Source of the DNA: an uncultured Albidovulum sp.
Lineage (GTDB): Bacteria > Pseudomonadota > Alphaproteobacteria > Rhodobacterales > Rhodobacteraceae
Assembly (NCBI GenBank): GCA_913064775.1
Contig: CAJYAD010000016.1
Span: 1-64,000 of the forward strand
Reading direction: 5' to 3'
DNA length: 64,000 nt
This document shows positions 52,376 through 59,963 of this stretch, piece by piece; position 1 is the first letter of the stretch, and each line of letters begins with the position of its first letter. The position numbers and the translations under genes were made by a program. The notes beneath the pieces were generated by a model. The model was given only the letters and a program-made list of their open reading frames with translations. It was not told the origin of the DNA and ran no database searches.

Positions 52376-52738
52376 TCAGGGTCTGGCCGCGCCGGCGCGC
52401 AGGATCCAGACCCGCAGCAGGCTTGCGGCGACCAGCGCCAGCGCGACGCCCAGGCAATCGGCGTAGAAATCGTGGATATCGCGGTCACGGCCGACATAGG
52501 GCTGGATCAGTTCGACCAGACCACCCAGCGCCACTGCGGCAGGCACCATGATCTTCAACCAGCGCGGCCGGAACAGCGCCGCCGGCACCACCAGACTACC
52601 GAAGCCCAAGAGATGCTGGATCTTGTCGCTGCCCAGCGCGTGCTGGGACAGAAGCGGATGCGGTGACAGCGTGCTGACGCAGATCAACGCCACAAGCGCC
52701 AGGGTCAACTGCACCGTATATCGCGCACCAATATCCAT
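52376..52738 (-). CDS. VanZ-like family membrane protein
   Basis: A 120-residue protein with about four membrane helices and the VanZ motif 'LGSDKIQHLLGFGSLVVPAA' followed by 'LVELIQPYVGRDRDIHDFYA' and 'DCLGVALAL'. VanZ-like proteins are widespread and mostly of unknown function. Single gene convergent with the thiolase gene. Confidence 0.85.
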   Translation of the reverse strand: MDIGARYTVQLTLALVALICVSTLSPHPLLSQHALGSDKIQHLLGFGSLVVPAALFRPRWLKIMVPAAVALGGLVELIQPYVGRDRDIHDFYADCLGVALALVAASLLRVWILRAGAARP

Positions 52739-52844
52739 GCGCCGACGTTACGCAGATCGCCCAATCACGCACCATTCAAATTCATCGCGACATGGCGGTG
52801 GCTTGGCGGCGATTTGCCGGGACCCGGCCCCGCCCCGGCGGCTT

Positions 52845-53762
52845 TCAGCCAGACAGCACCGCCGCGCCGATCTCGGCCTTGCAGCGCGCGGCCATGAAAT
52901 CCACGAACACCCGGATCTTGGGGTCCTTGAACCGCCGATGCGGGTAGAGGCAGGACAATTGCGCCGGCACCGGCGGCGTAGGCTCGGCCACGATCTGCAG
53001 CCGCCCGTCACGCAGGTATTCCGCCACCTCGAACAGCGGCTTCATCACCACGCCGCGCCCATCCAGCGCCCAGCCGGTCAGCACGTCGCCATCATCGGAT
53101 TCGAAAGGCCCCGAAATCTCGAACCGGCGGGGCCCCTCGGGGGTTTGCAACGTCCACTGGAATTCCTTGGCGCCGGGAAAGCGCAGGGTCAGGCAATCAT
53201 GCCCCGCAACCAGCGCCGCACCATCCCCGGGCATCCCCCGCCGCGCGATATAGTCGGGCGCCGCGCACAGCACCCGCGGGCATTCGGCGATCACCCGGAC
53301 CTTGAGGCTGCTGTCCTCGAGAATGCCCAGATGGAATGCCACGTCCAACCCCTCGCCCGCCACGTCGATCAACCGGTCCGACAGCCGCAGCCGCACGTCG
53401 ATCTGCGGGTAGGCGTCCTTGAAGGCGGGGACGGCGGGGGCGATGAACCGCCGCCCGATCCCCAGCGGCGCGGCCACGAAGACGGTGCCGCGCGGGCTCT
53501 GGGTGGCACTGACCACGGCCGCCTCGGCCACGTCGATCGCTTCCAGCACCTTCAGCGCGCCGTCATAGAACAGCCGCCCGCTTTCGGTCGGATGCAGGCT
53601 GCGGGTGGTGCGGTTGAACAGCCGCACCCCCAGATGCTTCTCCATCTCCGCGATCCGGGCCGAGGCCACGGCGGGCGAGGTCCGCTGATCGCGCGCCGCC
53701 GCCGACATGCTGCCCAATTCGTAGACGCGGACGAACATCTTGACGTTGTTCACATAGGACAT
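52845..53762 (-). CDS. LysR family transcriptional regulator
   Basis: A 305-residue regulator. The N-terminal winged helix-turn-helix spans residues about 1-60 ('LGSMSAAARDQRTSPAVASA', 'NRTTRSLHPTESGRLFYD'), and the periplasmic-binding-like effector domain follows. It is divergent from puuD, 99 bases apart, so it probably controls purine/urate degradation; this is inferred from position. Its sequence resembles the CrgA/DsdC-like LysR branch and the effector is unknown. Confidence 0.9.
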   Translation of the reverse strand: MSYVNNVKMFVRVYELGSMSAAARDQRTSPAVASARIAEMEKHLGVRLFNRTTRSLHPTESGRLFYDGALKVLEAIDVAEAAVVSATQSPRGTVFVAAPLGIGRRFIAPAVPAFKDAYPQIDVRLRLSDRLIDVAGEGLDVAFHLGILEDSSLKVRVIAECPRVLCAAPDYIARRGMPGDGAALVAGHDCLTLRFPGAKEFQWTLQTPEGPRRFEISGPFESDDGDVLTGWALDGRGVVMKPLFEVAEYLRDGRLQIVAEPTPPVPAQLSCLYPHRRFKDPKIRVFVDFMAARCKAEIGAAVLSG

Positions 53763-53861
53763 GGGGATTTTCTGTCCGGTTTTGAAAGTCCTCTGACATT
53801 TACAGAATTAACAAAAAGGTCATCCGCGGTATAGCGTCATGGGAAACAGGAGGGACGGAAC
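53763..53861. promoter_or_regulatory. LysR/puuD divergent promoter region
   Basis: The 99-base gap is A/T-rich compared with its flanks. It contains 'TTTTGAAAGTCCTC' and 'TTTACAGAATTAACAAAAAG'. A LysR site of the T-N11-A type probably lies here, but several positions fit and I cannot choose one. The GGAGGGA before puuD is its ribosome-binding site. Confidence 0.45.
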
Positions 53862-55115
53862 GTGGATTACGCAATCCTCGAGGAATGGGCGCAGTTCGCG
53901 GTGCGATGGTTTCACGTCATCGCCGGCATCGCCTGGATCGGGTCGTCCTTCTACTTCATCGCGCTCGACCTGGGGCTGCGGCGCGACCGGCCGCTGGCCT
54001 CGGGCGCGGATGGCGAGGAATGGCAGGTCCACGGCGGCGGCTTCTACCATATCGAGAAACACATGGTCGCCCCCGACAGCCTGCCCGAGCACCTGACCTG
54101 GTTCAAATGGGAAGCCTACACCACCTGGCTGACCGGCTTTCTGATGCTGATCCTGGTCTATTACATGGGGGCGAATATCTACCTGGTGGATCCGAACGTG
54201 CTGGCGATGCCCACCTGGGTGGCGATCTGCCTCTCGCTCGGCTCGCTCGCCTTCGGCTGGATCGCCTATGATCTGATCTGCAAGTCGCGCTTCGGCAACG
54301 ACAGCGCGCGGCTGATGATCGGGCTATATGTGATCCTGGTGGCGATGGCCTGGGGCTATGCGCATGTGTTCTCGGGCCGCGCCGCGCTGTTGCATCTGGG
54401 CGCCTTCACCGCGACGATCATGTCGGCCAATGTCTTCATGATCATCATCCCCAACCAGAAGATCGTGGTCGCCGACCTGCGCGCCGGCCGCACGCCTGAC
54501 GCCAAATACGGGCGCATCGCCAAGCAGCGAAGCACGCATAACAACTACCTGACGCTGCCGGTGCTGTTTCTGATGCTGTCGAACCACGCCCCGCTGGCGT
54601 TCGCGACAAAGTACAACTGGATCATCGCCAGCCTCGTCTTCCTGATGGGGGTGACGATCCGGCATTTCTTCAACACCTACCACAAGACGAAGCGGAAACT
54701 GTGGTGGACCTGGGCTCTGACCGCGCTGATCTTCGCGGTGATTGTCTGGCTCTCGATGGCACCCTTGCGCTCCGAAGAGGTAACCAAAGAGGCCCAGCTT
54801 TCCCCTACCGCCCTGCGCTACGCCCAGGCGCCCGGCTTTCAGGACGTGACCGACATCGTCACCGGCAATTGCACGATGTGCCATGCGCAAACGGCGGCCC
54901 AGAACGGCATCGTCCCCCACGCGCCGAAAGGCGTACTGCTGGAAACCCCGGCCGAGATCGCCCAGGAGGCGCGGCGCATCTATATCCAGGCCGGCGTGAC
55001 CCATGCGATGCCGCCAGGCAGCTACAATTACATGGACCCCGCCGACCGCGCCAAGATCGTCGCATGGTTCCGCGCCGGCGAGGCCGGAATCAAGGGGCCG
55101 AAACAGGGCGGGTGA
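53862..55115 (+). CDS. puuD: Urate hydroxylase PuuD (membrane, cytochrome c tail)
   Basis: A 417-residue protein of the urate oxidase PuuD family. Residues 1-~310 are membrane helices of the Urate_ox_N domain ('MGANIYLVDPNVLAMPTWVA' lies in this part). The C-terminal ~100 residues are a cytochrome c domain with the haem-binding 'CTMCH' at residues 337-341 and 'THAMPPGSYNYM' (Met ligand region). It oxidises urate to 5-hydroxyisourate and feeds electrons to the respiratory chain. The start is a GTG at 53862 preceded by GGAGGGA. Followed by repeat copy 5. Confidence 0.93.
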   Translation: MDYAILEEWAQFAVRWFHVIAGIAWIGSSFYFIALDLGLRRDRPLASGADGEEWQVHGGGFYHIEKHMVAPDSLPEHLTWFKWEAYTTWLTGFLMLILVYYMGANIYLVDPNVLAMPTWVAICLSLGSLAFGWIAYDLICKSRFGNDSARLMIGLYVILVAMAWGYAHVFSGRAALLHLGAFTATIMSANVFMIIIPNQKIVVADLRAGRTPDAKYGRIAKQRSTHNNYLTLPVLFLMLSNHAPLAFATKYNWIIASLVFLMGVTIRHFFNTYHKTKRKLWWTWALTALIFAVIVWLSMAPLRSEEVTKEAQLSPTALRYAQAPGFQDVTDIVTGNCTMCHAQTAAQNGIVPHAPKGVLLETPAEIAQEARRIYIQAGVTHAMPPGSYNYMDPADRAKIVAWFRAGEAGIKGPKQGG

Positions 55116-55195
55116 GGTTTTGTTGAAAGCAAGGCCGCGCGTTGCAGGCCTCGGCGTCATCGTCACTCGGCCCGATGGCGCTCAGATGGCGCCCC

Positions 55196-55287
55196 CGTGG
55201 AGTATTTACCCCAAGGTGAAGAGCAAAGAGCACTCTTCGCTTTCACTTTGGCATAAATATCCCGGGGGCGCAGGGGGCAGCGCCCCC
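55196..55287. repeat. Dispersed inverted-repeat/terminator element, copy 5
   Basis: Downstream of puuD. The left half (GTGGAGTATTTACCCCAAGG, then TGAAGAGC) and right half (TTCGCTTTCACTTTGGCATA then AATATCCC) are imperfect inverted copies and match copy 1 closely. The right half ends with the hairpin GGGGGC (55273-55278) / GCCCCC (55282-55287), probably the puuD/znuB bidirectional terminator. Confidence 0.7.
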
Positions 55288-55321
55288 GCCGCTGAGATTG
55301 CAAGTATCGAAAGCGCCGCCC

Positions 55322-56116
55322 CTACCCGCGCAGCCGCATCCCTCCGAACCCCGCCGATAGCGCGAAGACCACAGCCGCCGCGCAGACGATCGAGGGCCCC
55401 GCCGGCGTGTCGAAGCGCAACGAAGCCCAAAGCCCCGCCAGCACCGCCGCCGCGCCGATCAGCGACGCGAAGACGGCCATGCGTTCCGGCGTGCGCGCAA
55501 AGCCCCGCGCCGCCGCCGCCGGGATGATCAGCATCGCCGCGATCAGCAGCGCGCCGACCACCTTGATCGCCACCGCCACCACCACCGCCAGCGCCAGCGT
55601 CAGCACCAGACGCTCACGCCCGGGGTTCACCCCCGAAGCCTGGGCCAGATCCTCGCTCAGCGTCGCCGTCAAGAGGCCCGGCCAGCGCCAGGCAAGCCCC
55701 GCCAGAACCAACGCCGCGCCGCTCCAGATCAGCCAGACATCGTTCCATGACACCGCCAGAATATCGCCGAACAGATAGGCCTCCAGATCGACGCGGACGC
55801 CCGACACGAAGCTGATCGCCACCAGCCCGACCGCCAGCGCGGAATGGGCCAGCACGCCCAGCGTGGTGTCGATCGCCCAGCCGCGCCCCGCCAGCGCCGA
55901 GACCGTCAGCGCCATCAGCAGCGCCACCCCCAGCGTGCCGGCGTAGATCGAGACCGAAAAGCCCAGCGCCAGCGCGACCCCCAGGATCGCCGCATGCGCC
56001 GTGGCATCACCGAAAAAGGCCATCCGGCGCCAGACCACGAAACAGCCCAGCGGCCCCGCCGCCAGCGCCAACCCGATGCCCGCAAGGGCCGCGCGGATCA
56101 GGAAGGGTTCAAACAT
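55322..56116 (-). CDS. znuB: Zinc ABC transporter permease
   Basis: A 264-residue membrane protein of the ABC-3 metal permease family, with about eight hydrophobic helices. The N-terminus 'LIRAALAGIGLALAAGPLGC' and 'WRRMAFFGDATAHAAILGVA' match ZnuB, and the central 'LGDILAVSWNDVWLIWSGAA'-type EAA loop region is present. It is the last gene of zur-znuC-znuB; its start overlaps the 3' end of znuC by 8 bases. Confidence 0.94.
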   Translation of the reverse strand: MFEPFLIRAALAGIGLALAAGPLGCFVVWRRMAFFGDATAHAAILGVALALGFSVSIYAGTLGVALLMALTVSALAGRGWAIDTTLGVLAHSALAVGLVAISFVSGVRVDLEAYLFGDILAVSWNDVWLIWSGAALVLAGLAWRWPGLLTATLSEDLAQASGVNPGRERLVLTLALAVVVAVAIKVVGALLIAAMLIIPAAAARGFARTPERMAVFASLIGAAAVLAGLWASLRFDTPAGPSIVCAAAVVFALSAGFGGMRLRG

Positions 56117-56879
56117 GGTCGGCCTCGCGCGTCCTGGGCTGGCCAGCGTCGGGATCGTGGCTGTGATCGTGGTCATGATCGTGATCGTGGTCATGCTGGT
56201 AAAGCGCCAGCGCGCCGCGCGTGCCCAGACCAAAGAGCGCCCGGTATTCCGGCGCGTTCGACACCACATGCGGCGTGCCCTGGCAGCAGACATGCCCGTT
56301 GAGGCAGATCACCCGGTCCGAGGCGCTCATCACCACATGCAGATCATGGCTGACCATCAGGATCGCGCAGCCCGTTTCGATCCGCACCTTCTCGATCAAC
56401 TCGTAGAAGGCGGCCTCGCCCGGCTGGTCCAGGCCCTGGGTCGGCTCATCGAGGATCAGCAAATCGGGCTGCTCTAGCAGCGCGCGGGCCAGCAGCACCC
56501 GCTGCAACTGACCGCCCGAAAGACCCAGCATCTGGCGCTCTTCCATCCCGGACATGCCGACCTGGGCAAGGGCCGTGGCAGCCTCGGCCGCACTGTGGCG
56601 CCGGGGCAGCGACAGAAAGCGGCGCACGGGCAGCGGCAGCCCCCCGTCGATATGCAGCTTTTGCGGCACATAGCCCAGCCGCAGGCCGGGCTTGCGCGTC
56701 ACCTTGCCCGACGCCAGCGGCTGGATCCCAAGGAGCGCGCGCAAAAGCGTCGACTTGCCCGAGCCGTTGGGCCCGACGATGGTGACGATCTCGCCGGGCT
56801 CGAGCGCCAGATCCACCCCTTCCAGCACCGTCGCGCCGCCCAGTTGGACGGTCAGGCCGTGCGCTTCGATCAGGCTCAT
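56109..56879 (-). CDS. znuC: Zinc ABC transporter ATP-binding protein
   Basis: A 256-residue ABC ATPase. Walker A 'GPNGSGKST' is at residues 36-44, the signature 'LSGGQLQRVLLARALLEQPD' near 130-150, Walker B 'LLILDEPTQGLDQ' just after, and the H-loop in 'ILMVSHDLHVVMSASDRVIC'. The C-terminus carries a histidine-rich tail ('HDHDHDHDHDHSHD'), probably zinc-binding. The ATG overlaps the zur stop (ATGA). It energises import with ZnuB and ZnuA. Confidence 0.96.
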   Translation of the reverse strand: MSLIEAHGLTVQLGGATVLEGVDLALEPGEIVTIVGPNGSGKSTLLRALLGIQPLASGKVTRKPGLRLGYVPQKLHIDGGLPLPVRRFLSLPRRHSAAEAATALAQVGMSGMEERQMLGLSGGQLQRVLLARALLEQPDLLILDEPTQGLDQPGEAAFYELIEKVRIETGCAILMVSHDLHVVMSASDRVICLNGHVCCQGTPHVVSNAPEYRALFGLGTRGALALYQHDHDHDHDHDHSHDPDAGQPRTREADHV

Positions 56880-57409
56880 GCGCGGGCCTCCGAGGCGGAG
56901 GATTGGCAGGTGGGGCACAGGCCCACCGCCTCGACATTGGCGCGGTCGATGACGAAATCGACATCCCGCGCGGCCAGTTTAAGGGCCTCGTAGACCCGTG
57001 CCCCGGGGGCCTCGGCGATCGCGTCGCAGCCGGTGCAGATCAGGAAGACGGGACGGTGCGCCTCGCCCGGGCGGGCGCAGGCGGCGAAGGCGTTCAGGCG
57101 GCGGATGCGGTGCGCAAGCCCCTGTTCCACCAGGAATTCCAGCGCGCGGTAGGCCACCGGAGGCTGCTTGCCGAAACCATCCTCGGCCAGCCGGTCCAGC
57201 ACCTCATAGGCGCCCATCGCCCGGTGTTGTTCCAGCAGGATCTCTAGCGTGCGGCGGCGTACCGGCGTCAGCCGCAGGCCGCGCGCGGTGGTCAGCGCCT
57301 CGGCCCGGGCCAGCGCCTCGGTGGTGCAATGGCCGTGGTCGTGGCTGTAAAAGGCGCGGCCGGGGTCGTCCTCGGCGCGCGGGGGATCGGCGGGGGTGGA
57401 ATCGGGCAT
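56876..57409 (-). CDS. zur: Zinc uptake regulator (Fur family)
   Basis: A 177-residue Fur-family repressor. The N-terminal winged helix includes 'GLRLTPVRRRTLEILLEQHR' and 'PVAYRALEFLVEQGLAHRIR', followed by Cys-containing zinc-site segments 'VFLICTGCDAIAE' and 'GLCPTCQS' at the C-terminus. 'SHDHGHC' near the N-terminus may bind zinc too. It is first in the zur-znuC-znuB operon and divergent from znuA across two candidate Zur boxes. Confidence 0.94.
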   Translation of the reverse strand: MPDSTPADPPRAEDDPGRAFYSHDHGHCTTEALARAEALTTARGLRLTPVRRRTLEILLEQHRAMGAYEVLDRLAEDGFGKQPPVAYRALEFLVEQGLAHRIRRLNAFAACARPGEAHRPVFLICTGCDAIAEAPGARVYEALKLAARDVDFVIDRANVEAVGLCPTCQSSASEARA

Positions 57410-57425
57410 CTGGGCCTCGCGGAAA

Positions 57426-57463
57426 GTTATGCTATCACATATCTTGACATGTTACCTTATTAC
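57426..57463. promoter_or_regulatory. Two candidate Zur boxes between zur and znuA
   Basis: GTTATGCTATCAC (57426-57438) differs by one base from the GTTATNNTATAAC palindrome core of proteobacterial Zur boxes. A second copy, GTTACCTTATTAC (57451-57463), differs at two. They are 25 bases apart in an A/T-rich gap and sit between both divergent promoters, consistent with coordinate zinc-dependent repression of znuA and zur-znuCB. Confidence 0.65.
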
Positions 57464-57505
57464 ATACGATATACCGCTCCGGCCCACAACCCCTGGAGGC
57501 TTCTC

Positions 57506-58423
57506 ATGACGTTCTACCCCTTTCGCGGCCTCGTTGCCGCTATGACGCTGGCCCTGATGGGCGCCCAGGCGCAGGCCGAGGTGCCCCGGGTGGTGACCGA
57601 TATTCCACCGGTCGAATCGCTGGTGGCGCAGGTGATGGGCGATCTGGGCCGCCCCGAGGTGCTGACCGGCAAGGGCGCCGATCCACATAACCTGCAACTG
57701 CGCCCCTCGCAGGCGGTGGCGTTGGCGCAGGCGGATCTGGTGTTCTGGATCGGGCCCGAGCTGACGCCGTGGCTGGCGCGCGCGCTGCAAGGCTCTGGCG
57801 ACAAGGCCAAAACAGTGGCGCTGCTGCATCTGCCGGGCACCCGGACGCTGGATTACAGCGCCGGACAGGGCGATCCCGCGGCCGCCCAAGACGACCACGA
57901 CCACGGCGCGCTGAACCCCCATGCCTGGCTGGATCCGGACAACGCGCGGCTCTGGCTGACGGTGATCGCGGCGGATCTGGCGCAGGCCGATCCCGCCCAC
58001 GCGGCGGAATACCGCGCCAATGCCAAGGTGGCCGACGCCGCAGTGGCCCGCGCCGATGCCCGCGCCCGGCAGATCCTCGCCCCGGTCGGCGCGCATCCGA
58101 TCATCGTCTATCACGATGCGCTGGGCTATTTCGCGCGCCACTACGGGCTGAATCTGGCGGGTTCGATCTCGCTGGGCGATGCCGCGACACCCGGGGCGCG
58201 GCGGCTGGCCGATATTCGCGCACTTCTGGCGCGGGACGGGGCGGTCTGCGTGTTCCCGGAAGCCGGAGTCGATCCGCGCCTCGTGCAGACGGTCGCGCAG
58301 GGAACCCGCGCGAAGATCGGCGCCCCGCTGGACCCGCCGGGCACGATGCTGGCGCGCGGGCCCAAGCTCTATGAGCGCCTGATCGACGGCATGGCCCAGA
58401 AGATCGCCGATTGCGCCGGCTAA
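57506..58423 (+). CDS. znuA: Zinc ABC transporter substrate-binding protein
   Basis: A 305-residue periplasmic zinc-binding lipoprotein-like protein with signal peptide (residues 1-24, 'GAQAQA-E'). Zinc ligands: His in 'GKGADPHNLQLRPS', His in 'LNPHAWLDPDN', His in 'IIVYHDALGYFARHYGL' and an acidic residue in 'VFPEAGVDPRLVQ'. A short His/Asp-rich loop ('QDDHDHG') is typical. The ATG at 57506 follows TGGAGGC. Divergent from zur. Confidence 0.95.
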   Translation: MTFYPFRGLVAAMTLALMGAQAQAEVPRVVTDIPPVESLVAQVMGDLGRPEVLTGKGADPHNLQLRPSQAVALAQADLVFWIGPELTPWLARALQGSGDKAKTVALLHLPGTRTLDYSAGQGDPAAAQDDHDHGALNPHAWLDPDNARLWLTVIAADLAQADPAHAAEYRANAKVADAAVARADARARQILAPVGAHPIIVYHDALGYFARHYGLNLAGSISLGDAATPGARRLADIRALLARDGAVCVFPEAGVDPRLVQTVAQGTRAKIGAPLDPPGTMLARGPKLYERLIDGMAQKIADCAG

Positions 58424-58430
58424 GGGGTGC

Positions 58431-58452
58431 GGCCCGGCCGGCTGGCCGGGCC
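58431..58452. terminator. Bidirectional hairpin between znuA and moaB
   Basis: GGCCCGGCC (58431-58439) and GGCCGGGCC (58444-58452) form a perfect 9-base stem with loop GGCT, exactly between the convergent znuA and moaB stops. No T-tract follows on either strand. Confidence 0.55.
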
Positions 58453-58994
58453 TATTTGCGCCGGAGGTGTTCGTCCAGCCGGGGCATCATCTCGATGAAA
58501 TTGCAGGGCCTGTGGCGGTAATCGAGCTGGAATTTCAGGATCTCGTCCCAGGCGTCGCGGCAGGCGCCGGGGCTGCCCGGCAGCGCGAAAAGATAGGTCC
58601 CCCCCGCCACGCCGCCGGTGGCGCGCGATTGCACCGCCGAGGTGCCGATCTTCTGCATCGACACGATGGTGAACACCGTGGCAAAGGCCTCGATCTCCTT
58701 CTCGTAGACGTCGCGGTGGGCCTCGACCGTCACGTCGCGGCCGGTCAGCCCGGTGCCGCCGGTCGAGATCACCACATCGACGCCCGGATCGGCGATCCAG
58801 ACGCGCAACTGGTCGGCGATCAGCGCGCGCTCATCCGCCACGATGGCACGGGCGGCAAGGCTATGGCCGGCCTCGGTCAGGCGCGCGACCAGCGTGTCGC
58901 CGGATTTGTCCTCGGCCTCGGTCCTTGTGTCGGAAACCGTCAGCACCGCGATGCGGACGGGGATGAAGTCGAGGGATTCGTCGATGCGGCTCAT
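58452..58994 (-). CDS. moaB: Molybdenum cofactor biosynthesis protein B (MoaB/Mog family)
   Basis: A 180-residue MoCF-fold protein. The molybdopterin-binding segments 'VVISTGGTGLTGRDVTVEAH' and 'FALPGSPGACRDAWDEIL' are intact. MoaB/Mog proteins adenylylate molybdopterin or have unclear roles beside MogA. The ATG at 58994 overlaps the uracil-DNA glycosylase stop (ATGA). Confidence 0.93.
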   Translation of the reverse strand: MSRIDESLDFIPVRIAVLTVSDTRTEAEDKSGDTLVARLTEAGHSLAARAIVADERALIADQLRVWIADPGVDVVISTGGTGLTGRDVTVEAHRDVYEKEIEAFATVFTIVSMQKIGTSAVQSRATGGVAGGTYLFALPGSPGACRDAWDEILKFQLDYRHRPCNFIEMMPRLDEHLRRK

Positions 58995-59824
58995 GGCAGA
59001 CCCTTCAGCCTTGCGCGAAGATCCAGAAGATCCGCCCAGGCCTCGCGCTTGGCGTGGGGGTTGCGCAGCAGATAGGCGGGATGGAAGGTCGGCAGGACCG
59101 GCAGGCCCAGCGCCTCGGCCCATTGGCCGCGCATCCGGGTGATGCCGCGCCGCCCCAGCACCGCCGCGCAGGGCGTGTTGCCCATCAGTACCAGAATATC
59201 GGGTGCCGCCAGTTCCAGATGGCGCCGCACGAAGGGCATCATCATCGCGATCTCGGCGGCTTCGGGATCGCGATTCTGGGGCGGACGCCAGGGCAGGATG
59301 TTGGCGATGTAGACCGCGCCCCCCGGATCGGGGTTAGAGCGCGACAGCCCGATCGCGGCCAGCATCCGGTCCAGCAATTGCCCGGCGCGGCCGACGAAGG
59401 GCTTGCCCTGAATATCCTCGTCGCGTCCCGGGGCCTCGCCCAGGATCATCACCCGGGCGGCGGGGTTGCCATCGGCGAAGACGGTGGTCTTGGCGCCGCG
59501 CTTCAACTCGCACAGCGCAAAGCCCGCGATCGCCGCGTGCAGGGCCTCCAGATCCGGCGCGGCGCGCGCGGCGTCTTCCGCCACGGCCACCGGATCGGGG
59601 CCGGCCACCCGCAGCGGCATGGGATGCGGCACGGCGCCCGGGCCCGGCATCGGCAGCGCGGGGCCGGACTGAGCGGGGGGGGCGCTGGCCTCGGCCTCGG
59701 CATGGGCCTCGTAGCGGTTGATCGGGGTCTCGGCCAAGGCCTCGTCCGCGCCCAGCTCGACCTGCCACGCCAGCATCGCCAGCGCGGTGTCGAAATCGAG
59801 ATCACTTAGGGCCCCTGCTTCCAT
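58991..59824 (-). CDS. Uracil-DNA glycosylase family 4-like protein lacking Fe-S cysteines
   Basis: A 277-residue protein. The catalytic motif A 'GEAPGRDEDIQGKPFVGRAG' is at residues 129-148 and motif B appears as 'PTFHPAYLLRNPHAKREAW' near 245-263. The N-terminal ~95 residues are an Ala/Pro-rich extension. The four cysteines that bind the 4Fe-4S cluster in family 4 are missing: only Cys105 remains, and the usual 'KCRPPGNR' is 'PWRPPQNR' (Trp179). It should remove uracil from DNA without a cluster, but activity is unproven. It precedes moaB with ATGA overlap. Confidence 0.85.
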   Translation of the reverse strand: MEAGALSDLDFDTALAMLAWQVELGADEALAETPINRYEAHAEAEASAPPAQSGPALPMPGPGAVPHPMPLRVAGPDPVAVAEDAARAAPDLEALHAAIAGFALCELKRGAKTTVFADGNPAARVMILGEAPGRDEDIQGKPFVGRAGQLLDRMLAAIGLSRSNPDPGGAVYIANILPWRPPQNRDPEAAEIAMMMPFVRRHLELAAPDILVLMGNTPCAAVLGRRGITRMRGQWAEALGLPVLPTFHPAYLLRNPHAKREAWADLLDLRARLKGLP

Positions 59825-59963
59825 GCCCGGAAGTTAGGCGATTCCGCGGGCGGTTGGAACCGGTTTCGCCGCGCTTGACTTCCGCCTCCCCCAGTCGCAA
59901 AAAGCCCCGATATACCCGCAATCGGGCGTTCCGTGGGCGCCAAACCGACGAGGAGGAAGGCCG

